Below are positions 45,918 through 54,528 of a DNA stretch of 64,000 bases, piece by piece (within the stretch, counting starts at the first letter, position 1; every line of letters starts with the position of its first letter). The notes beneath the pieces were generated by a model. The model worked only from the letters and a program-made list of their open reading frames with translations. It searched no databases and was not told where the DNA came from. Origin of the DNA: Pseudonocardia hydrocarbonoxydans (GTDB lineage Bacteria; Actinomycetota; Actinomycetes; Mycobacteriales; Pseudonocardiaceae); the NCBI RefSeq assembly GCF_006539565.1, contig NZ_BJNG01000012.1, positions 1-64,000 on the forward strand, written 5' to 3'. Position numbers and translations under genes: made by a program.

Positions 45918-47176
45918 CCCGGGGTGGCCGGGACGAGCACGCCCTCCCCGAGCAGCCGGCGCACCAGCACGACCTGATCGGGCCCGTCCATGTCCGGCAG
46001 GCTACCGACCGGGTGGGTCCCGCCGTCGAGCACCGCGCGCACCGCGGGAGCGGTCCGGGCCGGGAGCGCGATCTCGCGGTCGGCGAGCTCCAGCACGACC
46101 GTGTCGCCGCGGTCGACGACGCGGTGCCCGAGCCCGGCACGCAGCCGGACGGCGTCCCCGACGGCGAGGCCGGCGGCGAACGCGGCACCCGCGACGGGCC
46201 GCACCGGCTCGGGCCGGTTGCCCTCCCACACCCGCGCCCGCACGCGCCGCGCGACGTCGGCGACGGGCACCCGGCCCAGCGCGTCCACCAGCGCGTCGCG
46301 CACGGCGTCGACGTTCGGGGCGAGGGCGTCGGGATCGGCGACGTCGAGGCCCAGCGGCAGCGACGCCCGCAGCGCGGGGTCACCCGCCACCAGCGCCGTC
46401 AGCGCCTCCACGAGCGCGAAGCGCGTGACGACGTGCACGCCGACGGTCAGGTGCGCCGACACCTCGCCCTGCGCGGTGGCCGAGTGCAGCCAGCCGCGCG
46501 GCAGGTACAGCGCGTCGCCCGGCTCCAGGACGGTGTCGATCACGGGTTCGGCGTCGCGCGCCCTGGCGGCGACGGCGGCGGCGTGGTCGTTCCACGGCTG
46601 GTCGCGCAGCGGGTCGTCGTGGACGGGGGCGTGCACCGTCCAGTGCTTGGTGCCGGCGAGCTGCAGCACGAACACGTCGTGCACGTCGTAGTGGGCGGAG
46701 AAGCCGCGCGAGGCCGCCGGGGTGACGTAGGCGTTGGCCTGCACGGGATGGCCGAGCTCGGCGCCCAGCCGGGTCGCGAAGTCGGTCACCGGGGCCCACA
46801 GCCGGTGCAGCGCCTGCAGGACCACCGTGGCGCCGTCGGCGAACAGCGCGGCGACCCGGTCGTCGCGCACCTGGTCGCCGATCTCCGCGCCCACGCCCGC
46901 CGGCCCGGTGAACGACGACGAGCCGACGACGGAGCCGTTGCGGGCCAGCCGCAGGAACGGGGTGCGCAGGCCGCGCCGGGACAGCAGCTCGTCGACGCCG
47001 TCGAGGTCGAGCAGGTCGCGGAAGGACCCGGCGTCGGCCGCGCGGGTCAGCAGGGGCGCCCGGCCCCAGTGCCGGTCGGCGAACGCGGCCGGCTCCAGGC
47101 CGGTCGCCCGGAACAGCGCCGACGCCGGGCGGCCCGCGGAGGGGCGCCCGGCGTCGACGGAGGCGTGCTCACGCAC
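45914..47176 (-). CDS. JmjC/cupin Fe(II)/2-oxoglutarate oxygenase (YcfD/ROX-like)
   Basis: 420 residues from GTG 47176. The iron triad is visible: H162 and D164 in SAHYDVHDVF, and the distal His231 in LPRGWLHSA. LQLAGTKHWTVHAP and EPGDALYLPRGW are typical of JmjC hydroxylases. The C-terminal 170 residues would be the dimerisation and winged-helix part. ROX enzymes hydroxylate ribosomal proteins, but here the gene overlaps a repeat-peptide gene by 8 bp, suggesting that peptide as a possible substrate. Confidence 0.88.
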   Translation of the reverse strand: MREHASVDAGRPSAGRPASALFRATGLEPAAFADRHWGRAPLLTRAADAGSFRDLLDLDGVDELLSRRGLRTPFLRLARNGSVVGSSSFTGPAGVGAEIGDQVRDDRVAALFADGATVVLQALHRLWAPVTDFATRLGAELGHPVQANAYVTPAASRGFSAHYDVHDVFVLQLAGTKHWTVHAPVHDDPLRDQPWNDHAAAVAARARDAEPVIDTVLEPGDALYLPRGWLHSATAQGEVSAHLTVGVHVVTRFALVEALTALVAGDPALRASLPLGLDVADPDALAPNVDAVRDALVDALGRVPVADVARRVRARVWEGNRPEPVRPVAGAAFAAGLAVGDAVRLRAGLGHRVVDRGDTVVLELADREIALPARTAPAVRAVLDGGTHPVGSLPDMDGPDQVVLVRRLLGEGVLVPATPG

Positions 47177-47387
47177 CGCTGTCGGCGCCGCCGTCCGCGC
47201 CGCCGTCGGAGACGCCGGGGGTGCCTTCGCCCGCGCCGGAGTCGGCGGGGCCCTCGGCGCCGGAGTCGGCGCCGCCGTCCGCGCCGCCGTCGCTGACGCC
47301 GGGGGTGCCCTGGCCCGCGCCGGAGTCGGCGGGGCCCTCGGTGCCGGAGCCGTCGGTGGTGGTGATGTCGGAGTCGTCGAGTGCCAT
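47169..47387 (-). CDS. Small acidic tandem-repeat peptide, candidate substrate of the JmjC oxygenase
   Basis: 72 residues from ATG 47387, with a good RBS (AGGAGG, 9 nt upstream). The start MALDDSDITTTDGSGTE is followed by two 28-residue repeats (18-45 and 46-72) of composition GPADSGAG-GTPGVSDGG-ADGGADSGA, with no Cys, Lys, Arg or aromatic residue. The gene overlaps the oxygenase start by 8 bp. The leader-like head and repeated core resemble multi-core RiPP precursors, but a simple linker-like peptide is possible. Confidence 0.7.
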   Translation of the reverse strand: MALDDSDITTTDGSGTEGPADSGAGQGTPGVSDGGADGGADSGAEGPADSGAGEGTPGVSDGGADGGADSGA

Positions 47388-47485
47388 GGTGTGAGCCTCC
47401 TGGGGAAGATCGGGAAACGGTCCGCGCCGGACTACCCGGTTCGGCCGCGGATCACTCACGTCGATCTTGCCGGTACGGTCCGGCG

Positions 47486-48343
47486 GTGGACATCCGCGAC
47501 TCCGGCCGCCTCGCGCGCGCACTCGAGCCCCTGCACGCCATGATCTACTTCGCGCCGGAGACGGAGCAGCTGCTCACCGCGGCCGGGCTGAAGCCGGGGC
47601 GGATGAGCTACTTCGCCGGGCGCGCGGCGCCGATGGGCGCGGTCGGGCCGGGGGTCGTGGCAGCCACCTTCTACAACTTCAACCCGACGCTGGTCGCCCG
47701 CAGCATCCCCGACGCCTGGACGCTCGCGAGCCCGGAGTCCCTGGTCGCGGCCCGCTTCGCCGCCGCCGACGCCGCGCTGCGCCGGATGCTGGGCGAGGAG
47801 GTCGTCGCGTCGCTGGAGGTCGCCGAGGCCGCCGCGCTGGCCCGGCAGGCGGCCGAGTCCTGCGCCGTCGACGGGCGCCCGCTCGCGGCCGGGCACCTCG
47901 ACCTGGAGTGGCCGACCGTGCCGCACCTGGTGCTGTGGCACGCGCTGAGCATCCTGCGCGAGCACCGCGGCGACGGGCACATCGCGGTGCTCTCCGGGGC
48001 CGGGCTGTCCGGGCTGGAGGCGCTGGTCACCTACACCGCCACCGGTCGCGGGTTCGTCACCTCCTTCGCGATGGCCAGCAGGGGCTGGTCGCAGGAGCAG
48101 TGGGACGGCGCCGTCGCCGGGCTCGCCGACCGCGGCCTGCTCACCTCCGACGGGGCGCTCACCGAGGGCGGAGCGGCCCTGCGGAAGGGCATCGAGAGCG
48201 ACACCGACCGGCTCGGCGCGGGCCCCTGGGAGCACCTCGGTGCGGAGGGGGCGGCCCGTCTCGGCGACATCGGCGGGGTGCTGGTGCGGGCGCTGCTCGC
48301 CGCCGGCTGCTTCCCTGATGGCGTCTTCGCCACGACCCGGTAA
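47486..48343 (+). CDS. SCO6745 family protein
   Basis: 285 residues from GTG 47486. ALEPLHAMIYFAPETEQLLT, MGAVGPGVVAATFYNFNP, VLWHALSILREHRGDGHIA and a C-terminal winged-helix-like segment fit the SCO6745 family (helix-turn-helix-like, sometimes labelled SalK). Function unestablished. Divergent from the repeat-peptide operon. Confidence 0.85.
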   Translation: MDIRDSGRLARALEPLHAMIYFAPETEQLLTAAGLKPGRMSYFAGRAAPMGAVGPGVVAATFYNFNPTLVARSIPDAWTLASPESLVAARFAAADAALRRMLGEEVVASLEVAEAAALARQAAESCAVDGRPLAAGHLDLEWPTVPHLVLWHALSILREHRGDGHIAVLSGAGLSGLEALVTYTATGRGFVTSFAMASRGWSQEQWDGAVAGLADRGLLTSDGALTEGGAALRKGIESDTDRLGAGPWEHLGAEGAARLGDIGGVLVRALLAAGCFPDGVFATTR

Positions 48344-48380
48344 TCTCACCGACGGTAAAGGGTCGGCCAAGGAGGGCGCC

Positions 48381-49385
48381 GTGCTGGAGATCACCGGGCT
48401 GACCTGGGGCGTCACGATCGGGCTCGTGGTCGGGCTGCTCGCCCTCGACCTGATCCTGGCCGCGCTGCGACCGCACAAGGTCGGGTTCCGGGAGGCCACC
48501 GCGTGGTCGGTGTTCTACATCGCCGTCGCCGTCGCGTTCGGACTGTGGTTCATGGCGAGCTACGGGAGCGACTTCGGCACGCAGTACTTCGCGGGCTACA
48601 TCGTCGAGAAGAGCCTCTCGGTCGACAACCTGTTCGTCTTCGTGATCATCATGACGACGTTCGCGGTGCCCGAGGAGCACCAGCACAAGGTGCTGACCTT
48701 CGGCATCGTGCTCGCCCTCATCATGCGGGCGATCTTCATCGCCCTGGGTGCCACGCTGCTGTCGCTGTTCTCGTTCATGTTCCTGCTGTTCGGGCTGCTG
48801 CTGATCTTCACCGCCGTGCAGCTGTTCCGGCACCGCGACGAGGACCCCGACATCGAGGACAACGGCGTGGTCAAGGCCGCGCGCCGGCTGCTGCCGGTCA
48901 CCGAGGAGTACGTCGAGGGGAAGCTGGTCGTCCGCGTCGACGGGCGGCGGATGGTCACGCCGCTGTTCATCGTCCTGATCGCGATCGGCAGCATCGACCT
49001 GCTGTTCGCCCTCGACTCCATCCCGGCGGTGTTCGGCGTCACCGAGGAGCCCTACATCGTCTTCGCGGCCAACGCCTTCGCGCTGCTCGGCCTGCGGGCG
49101 CTGTTCTTCCTGGTCAAGGGCCTGCTCGACCGGCTGGTGTACCTCTCGGCCGGCCTCGCGGTGATCCTGGCGTTCATCGGCGTCAAGCTGATCCTGCACT
49201 GGGCCCACGTCGACATCTCCCCGGACGTCCCGGAGATCTCCACGCCGGTCAGCCTGGTCGTGATCGTGGTGGTGCTGGTCGTCGTCACGGTCGCGAGCCT
49301 GATCAAGACCAGGAGCGACCCCACCGCCAAGGCGCACCCGGGCTCGCTCAAGGCGTCGCGCAAGAAGGAGCGCGAGGACGCCTGA
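48381..49385 (+). CDS. TerC family membrane protein
   Basis: 334 residues, nine hydrophobic segments. TerC hallmarks: VEKSLSVDNLFVFVIIMTTF, GSIDLLFALDSIPAVFGVT (with metal-binding Asp residues), and FALLGLRALFFLVKGLLDRL. Related proteins export manganese during protein secretion (known for MeeF/MeeY) or confer tellurite resistance. Only 37 bp separate it from the preceding gene, leaving no room for a manganese riboswitch. Confidence 0.92.
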   Translation: MLEITGLTWGVTIGLVVGLLALDLILAALRPHKVGFREATAWSVFYIAVAVAFGLWFMASYGSDFGTQYFAGYIVEKSLSVDNLFVFVIIMTTFAVPEEHQHKVLTFGIVLALIMRAIFIALGATLLSLFSFMFLLFGLLLIFTAVQLFRHRDEDPDIEDNGVVKAARRLLPVTEEYVEGKLVVRVDGRRMVTPLFIVLIAIGSIDLLFALDSIPAVFGVTEEPYIVFAANAFALLGLRALFFLVKGLLDRLVYLSAGLAVILAFIGVKLILHWAHVDISPDVPEISTPVSLVVIVVVLVVVTVASLIKTRSDPTAKAHPGSLKASRKKEREDA

Positions 49386-49414
49386 TCGCCCGGGGGCAAC
49401 CCTGCGCAGCGGCG

Positions 49415-49741
49415 CTACTGACGCGGCAGGCCGGCGCCGCCGAGCGGGGTGAGGTCCACCAGCTCCGGCGGCCCGGCCAGCAGCCCCAGCACGTCGCCGA
49501 TGCCGACCTCGCCCAGCTCGCCGGACAGCGCGCGGTCCGACGCCGCCTCGTCGGCCCACACCTCGGTGACCCAGACGGTGTCGGCCTCGTCGGGCGAGGT
49601 GTTGACGATGTACAGCTCGCAGCCGGGGGCGTCGCGCAGGCCGTCGGCGACGCGCAGGAGGGTGTCGGCGAGCGCCGGCCCCTGCCCGGGCTGGGCGACC
49701 ATCCGGACGTACCGGCCGACGCGGCTGCTCGGACGACTCAT
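49415..49741 (-). CDS. Antibiotic biosynthesis monooxygenase-domain (ABM) protein
   Basis: 108 residues with the ferredoxin-like ABM fold: VGRYVRMVAQPGQGPALADTL, CELYIVNTSPDEADTVWVTEVWADEAA. Members are cofactor-free quinol oxygenases or small regulatory dimers. The WVTEVWADE stretch is conserved. Monocistronic. Confidence 0.85.
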   Translation of the reverse strand: MSRPSSRVGRYVRMVAQPGQGPALADTLLRVADGLRDAPGCELYIVNTSPDEADTVWVTEVWADEAASDRALSGELGEVGIGDVLGLLAGPPELVDLTPLGGAGLPRQ

Positions 49742-49867
49742 GGGCCCGACCGTAGCCGCGCCGCCGCCGCGGCGTCCGGCCGGGGACCGTCCGGTGTGCG
49801 GGACGTGCAGCGCAGCGTTATCGTGTGATCACCCGAACGAGTCGGCCGACGGTGAAGGGGTCCGTGA

Positions 49868-50047
49868 ATGCCCGGCGATGCGGAGCGCGCCGCACCCGAG
49901 CCCGATCCGGTCGAGTGCGACGACCGGCTCGTGGAGGCCGCCCGGATCGGGCTGCTGCACCAGGACGCGGCCGACCCGCTGGTCCGGGTCCTGGCCGGGC
50001 TGCACGACCGCGCCCGCCGGGCCTGCGACCAGCGCCCGGCGTTGTAG
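49868..50047 (+). CDS. Small hypothetical protein (59 aa)
   Basis: ATG 49868 to TAG 50047, acidic with two Cys (VECDDRLVEAARIG, RRACDQRP). A GTTATCGT-containing AT-richer segment upstream (49815-49830) could be a promoter. Coding bias in third positions supports it, but no family is recognised. Confidence 0.45.
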   Translation: MPGDAERAAPEPDPVECDDRLVEAARIGLLHQDAADPLVRVLAGLHDRARRACDQRPAL

Positions 50048-50114
50048 CCTCCCGGGGCGGGCAGGTCGTCCGCGGTGGGGGGTGCCCGATGAGCCGACGA
50101 CCGGGCCGCGGCTG

Positions 50115-50528
50115 ATGCGGCTGTCCGCCGAGCAGGCCCGGGAGCGGTTCGCCGCCTCCCGCGTGGCCCGCCTCGCCACCGTCTCGGCCCGGGGCGTGCC
50201 GCACCTGGTGCCGGTCACCTTCGCGGTGCTCGGCGAGCGGGTCGTGTTCGTCGTCGACGACAAGCCGAAGACGACGACCCGCCTGCGGCGCCTGGACAAC
50301 ATCGCCGCGCAGCCCGCGGTGTGCCTGCTGGTCGACGTCTACGACGACGACTGGTCCCGGCTGTGGTGGGCCCGCGCCGACGGCACCGCGACGGTCCTCG
50401 ACACCGACGACGAGGCCGTCGACGCGCTGGCAGCCCGCTACCCGGCCTACGTGGCCCGCCGCCCGCGCGGGCCGGTCGTCTCCATCGCGGTGTCGGCCTG
50501 GACCGGCTGGGCCGCCTCGGCCGGCTGA
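50115..50528 (+). CDS. PPOX-class F420-dependent oxidoreductase (TIGR03668-like)
   Basis: 137 residues from ATG 50115 (GTG 50082 is an alternative). The split-barrel flavin/F420 fold is indicated by RVARLATVSARGVPHLVPVTF, DDKPKTTTRLRRLDNIAAQP and LLVDVYDDDWSRLWWARADG. Such proteins bind F420 or FMN and reduce varied substrates. Adjacent F420 LLM enzyme on the opposite strand. Confidence 0.88.
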   Translation: MRLSAEQARERFAASRVARLATVSARGVPHLVPVTFAVLGERVVFVVDDKPKTTTRLRRLDNIAAQPAVCLLVDVYDDDWSRLWWARADGTATVLDTDDEAVDALAARYPAYVARRPRGPVVSIAVSAWTGWAASAG

Positions 50529-50595
50529 CCCCCCCGACGCGAGCGGGCCCCGCACCCGTGACGGCGTGCGGGGCCCGGCCCGGGGGGTGCGGGAC

Positions 50596-51582
50596 TCAGC
50601 TGGCGTTGACCTTGGGCAGGATCTCGTCGTTGATCCGCTTGAGGTCGTCCATGGTCTTCGAGGTGGGCACGTCGCGGAACGGCGGCCAGATCAGCGGCAT
50701 GGTCAGGCCCGCCTCCTTGTAGGCCTTGAGCCGGTCCTCGATCTGCTGCGCGGTGCCCGCCAGCAGGTTGGTGACCTTGCCGTTGTCGCTCTGGTCGAGC
50801 GGCTCGTCGGTGATGACCGTCCAGATCATCGTCGACATCTCGAAGCCCTCCGGGAACCCGCGGCCGAGCTCGTTGAGCTCGCGCTCCATCTCGCCCTTCC
50901 AGCGCTTGATGTCCTCGGGGGTGTCCTGGATGCCGATCCAGCCGTTGAGGCCGTACTTGGCGATGCGCTTGGCCGAGCGCTTCGGGTCCTTGAGGCCGGA
51001 GAAGAAGATCGGCAGCGGCGTCTGCACCGGCTTGTGGCCGAAGCCGCCGGGCTCGAAGTCGGCGAACTCGCTGTGGTGCTCGTAGACGTCGTTCTCCCAG
51101 ATGCCCTTCATGATCTCGAGGGTGTCGCGCACGTGCGCGTGCCGGCGCGGGAACAGCTGCGGCACGCTGGACGCGGCGAACTCCTCGGGCATCCAGCCGG
51201 AGCCGACCCCGACGTTGAGCCGCCCGCCCGAGAGCTGGTCGATGGTGGCGAGCTCGGTGGCGAGCACGGCCGGGCCGCGGAACGGGGTGTTGGTGATGCT
51301 CATGCCGAACCGGATCTTGGACGTCTTCGCCGCGAGCCAGGGGAGCAGCGGGTAGCCCTGGAGCCACTTGCCGCGGGCGACGACCGGCAGGCCGTTGGGC
51401 AGGCCGTCCATCATGCCGAACGGGTGCTGCAGCTCACCGCGGTCGGAGGACTCCGGGACGAACACCCGGTCCAGCGTCCACACGGAGTCGAAGTCGCGGT
51501 CCTCGGCGAGCGCGGTGAGGTCCTCGATCTCCTTGACCGTCACCTCGTCGCGGAAGTTCGGCAGGTACAGAGCGAGCTTCAT
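50596..51582 (-). CDS. LLM-class F420-dependent oxidoreductase
   Basis: 328 residues. MKLALYLPNFRDEVTVKEI, FDSVWTLDRVFVPES, RLNVGVGSGWMPEEF and TPLPIFFSGLKDPKR identify the luciferase-like F420 family. Monocistronic; about 240 bp of divergent promoter region separate it from the acetoacetyl-CoA synthetase. Substrate unknown. Confidence 0.9.
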   Translation of the reverse strand: MKLALYLPNFRDEVTVKEIEDLTALAEDRDFDSVWTLDRVFVPESSDRGELQHPFGMMDGLPNGLPVVARGKWLQGYPLLPWLAAKTSKIRFGMSITNTPFRGPAVLATELATIDQLSGGRLNVGVGSGWMPEEFAASSVPQLFPRRHAHVRDTLEIMKGIWENDVYEHHSEFADFEPGGFGHKPVQTPLPIFFSGLKDPKRSAKRIAKYGLNGWIGIQDTPEDIKRWKGEMERELNELGRGFPEGFEMSTMIWTVITDEPLDQSDNGKVTNLLAGTAQQIEDRLKAYKEAGLTMPLIWPPFRDVPTSKTMDDLKRINDEILPKVNAS

Positions 51583-51823
51583 GGGGTAAAGCCTCCTCGG
51601 GTTCTCGTCGTCGAGCGTTCCCGGCTCCGGGCAGTGCGGGTCCTGGCTGACGATCGGCTGGCCGGGTCACGGCGTGCGGGAGCGTGCCGGAACAGGCTCC
51701 TGTGACCACCGGCACGCAGTCTGCTCCGGCCACCTCAATCCGACCTCATGTGGATCTCAACGGAGCCTCAACGGCACCGCCGACCGGGTGCTCGTCACCG
51801 TCCGCCGCCTCTATGTTCGGACC

Positions 51824-53791
51824 ATGACCCCGTCCGGTGCGACGCCGCACGAGCCCGACCCGCTCTGGACCCCGACGCAGGCCCGCATCGAGGGCTCCGC
51901 CCTGCGCGCCTTCCTCGACCGGCTGGAGGAGCGCGAGGGGCGGCCCTTCCCCGACCACGACGCCCTGCACGCCTGGTCGGTGGAGGACGTCGGCCGGTTT
52001 TGGCTCTCCGTCGTCGAGTACTTCGGGGTGGAGTTCTCCGCCCCGTGGACCGAGGTGCGCACCGCCGAGGAGATGCCGCGCACCCGCTGGTTCACCGGGG
52101 CGCGGCTGAACTGGGCCCAGCACCTGCTGCGTCGCGGCGCCGACGCCGACGCGGCGCTGGTGTGCGTGCGGGAGGGCGGCACGCCCGCGCGGGAGATCAC
52201 CTTCGCCGAGCTGCGGCGCTCGGTGGCCGCGGCGGCCGGGTGGCTGCGCCGGGCGGGGGTGCGGCCGGGGGACCGCGTGGGTGCCTACCTGCCCAACACC
52301 GAGCACGCCGTGATCGCCTGCCTGGCCACCGCCGCGGTCGGTGCGGTGTGGGCGTGCTGCTCCCCGGACTTCGGTGCCGACGGCACGATCGGCCGGCTCG
52401 CGCAGCTGGAGCCCACGGTGCTGATCGCCGCCGACGGCTACCACTGGAACGGCCGGGAGATCGACCGCGGCGACGTCGTCGCGCAGCTGCGCGCGAACCT
52501 CCCGACCGTGCGCCACGTCGTCCACGTGCCCTACGTGTTCGACCGGCCCGCCCCGGACGGCGCGACGCCGTGGTCGGAGCTGCTGGCCACCGACGCGCCC
52601 GCGGAGTTCGAGCAGGTCGAGTTCTCCCACCCGCTGTGGGTGCTGTTCACCTCCGGGACCACCGGCCTGCCGAAGGGCCTGGTGCACGGCCACGGCGGCA
52701 TCACCCTCGAGGGCGCCAAGTGGGCCGGGCTCTACGCGGGGATGCGGCCGGGGGAGCGGATGTTCGCGTTCACCTCCACCGGATGGGCGCTGTGGAACAT
52801 GCAGGTCGACACGCTGATGCACGGCGCGGGCATCGTCCTGTACGAGGGCAGCCCCGGCTTCCCGGCGGACGCGGTGTGGGAGGTCGCGGCCCGCACGGAG
52901 GCCGACGTCATGCTCATCGGCGCGGCGGTGATCACGGCGACGGCGAACAGCGGGGCCGTGCCACCGCGCAACCGCCTGCGGCACGTCATGGTCAGCGGCT
53001 CGGCCCTGCCCCCGGCCGGCTACCACTGGATCATGGAGAACGTCGGCGACGACCTGCGCATCGACTCCACCAGCGGCGGCACCGACATCTCGGGCGCGTT
53101 CGTCGGGGCCAACGAGTACACCCCGGTCCGGGCGGGCCGCATCGGCGGCGTGCTGGCGGGCGTCGACTGCGCGGCATGGGACGAGGACGGGAAGCCGGTC
53201 GTCGACGCGGTGGGGGACCTGGTGATCACCCAGCCGATGCCGTCGATGCCGGTGCACCTGTGGAACGACCCCGACTCCACCCGCTACACCGAGTCCTACT
53301 TCGACACCTGGCCCGGCGTCTGGCGCCACGGCGACTGGGTGACGATGCACGCCGACGGCAGCATCTCCATCCACGGCCGGTCGGACTCCACGCTCAACCG
53401 GCAGGGCGTGCGGCTGGGCAGCAGCGACTTCTACGACGTGCTGGACACCCTGCCGGAGATCACCGAGACGCTGGTGATCGGCCTGGAGCTGCCCGACGAC
53501 GCGTACTGGCTCGGGCTGTTCGTCGTGCCCGCGGATGGCCACGCCGTCGACGACGAGCTGAAGCAGAAGATCGTCACCACCCTGCGGACCCGCCTGACCA
53601 ACCGGCACGTCCCGGACGAGATCGTGCAGGCCCCGGCCGTGCCGCACACGCTGAGCGGCAAGAAGCTGGAGGTCCCGATCAAGAAGCTGCTGAGCGGGCG
53701 GCCGCTGGAGAAGGCGGCCAACATCGCCTCCGTCGACGACCCCGACGCGCTGCGCTGGTACGCCCGCTTCGCCGCCGAGCGCACCACATGA
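51824..53791 (+). CDS. Acetoacetyl-CoA synthetase (acetoacetate--CoA ligase)
   Basis: 655 residues, expected size. ANL-superfamily motifs: LFTSGTTGLPKGLVHGHGG (ATP loop), STSGGTDISGAFVG, HGDWVTMHADGSISIHGRSD and the C-terminal catalytic Lys in PHTLSGKKLEVPIKK. The acetoacetate subgroup is suggested by WFTGARLNWAQHLL and the N-terminal domain. Activates acetoacetate for ketone-body or PHB-related metabolism. Overlaps the next LLM gene by 4 bp. Confidence 0.93.
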   Translation: MTPSGATPHEPDPLWTPTQARIEGSALRAFLDRLEEREGRPFPDHDALHAWSVEDVGRFWLSVVEYFGVEFSAPWTEVRTAEEMPRTRWFTGARLNWAQHLLRRGADADAALVCVREGGTPAREITFAELRRSVAAAAGWLRRAGVRPGDRVGAYLPNTEHAVIACLATAAVGAVWACCSPDFGADGTIGRLAQLEPTVLIAADGYHWNGREIDRGDVVAQLRANLPTVRHVVHVPYVFDRPAPDGATPWSELLATDAPAEFEQVEFSHPLWVLFTSGTTGLPKGLVHGHGGITLEGAKWAGLYAGMRPGERMFAFTSTGWALWNMQVDTLMHGAGIVLYEGSPGFPADAVWEVAARTEADVMLIGAAVITATANSGAVPPRNRLRHVMVSGSALPPAGYHWIMENVGDDLRIDSTSGGTDISGAFVGANEYTPVRAGRIGGVLAGVDCAAWDEDGKPVVDAVGDLVITQPMPSMPVHLWNDPDSTRYTESYFDTWPGVWRHGDWVTMHADGSISIHGRSDSTLNRQGVRLGSSDFYDVLDTLPEITETLVIGLELPDDAYWLGLFVVPADGHAVDDELKQKIVTTLRTRLTNRHVPDEIVQAPAVPHTLSGKKLEVPIKKLLSGRPLEKAANIASVDDPDALRWYARFAAERTT

Positions 53792-54528
53792 GGCTCGGCG
53801 CGACGCTGGCCCACCTGTCCCCGGGCCCGCCCCCGCCGACGGCGGAGTGGGCGCGGCGCCTGGCCGGGGCGGGCTTCGAGAGCCTGTGGATCCACCAGGT
53901 CATCGGGCGCGGCTACCTGGTGCCCGACCCGTTCGTCACGCTGGCGGTGGCCGCCGCCGTCACCGAGGGCGTGGAGCTGGGCACGGCCACCGTGCAGATC
54001 CCGCTGCACCATCCCGCCGAGCTCGCGCACCGGGTGCTCTCGCTGATGGCCGTGTGCGGCGACCGGCTGACCCTCGGCGTCAGCCCCGGGTCGACCGCCG
54101 TCGACTTCGCTACGCTCGGCCGCGACCACGCCACGCGCTTCCGGGTCTTCCGGGAGAACGTGGGGCGGGTGCGGGAGCTGGTCACCCACGGGCGCGACGC
54201 CGACGCCGACCTCGGCCCCGCCCCGTCGCGGGTGCCGCCGATGCTGCTCGGGTCGTGGGGGAAGAACGTGGAGCGGGCGGCGCGGGAGTTCGACGGCTGG
54301 CTGGCCTCGGGCTACCGGACCACGCCGGACCAGATCGTCGAGGCCCACGGCCGGTACCGCGCCGCGGGCGGACGCCGGGCGATGGTGTGCGCCATCCCGG
54401 TGACCGGTGACCTCGGAGCCGTCGGCGAACAGCTCCACCGCTACGCCGAGGCCGGTTTCGACGACGCCGTCGTGGTGATCGAGCCGGGTGGGCCGGACCC
54501 CGAGGAGGTCCGGGCCCTGCTGCCCTGA
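53788..54528 (+). CDS. LLM-class flavin/F420-dependent oxidoreductase
   Basis: 246 residues, shorter than typical LLM enzymes (about 280-330). MRLGATLAHLSPGPPPPTAE, RLTLGVSPGSTAVDFATLG and PPMLLGSWGKNVERAA are family blocks. ATG 53788 lies in the stop of the CoA ligase (ATGA). The last 88 bp overlap the convergent racemase gene. Reaction unknown. Confidence 0.85.
   Translation: MRLGATLAHLSPGPPPPTAEWARRLAGAGFESLWIHQVIGRGYLVPDPFVTLAVAAAVTEGVELGTATVQIPLHHPAELAHRVLSLMAVCGDRLTLGVSPGSTAVDFATLGRDHATRFRVFRENVGRVRELVTHGRDADADLGPAPSRVPPMLLGSWGKNVERAAREFDGWLASGYRTTPDQIVEAHGRYRAAGGRRAMVCAIPVTGDLGAVGEQLHRYAEAGFDDAVVVIEPGGPDPEEVRALLP

Noticed and set aside
48344..48380. Manganese (yybP-ykoY) riboswitch upstream of terC
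   Set aside because: Only 37 bp lie between the preceding stop and the start codon, too short for the aptamer.
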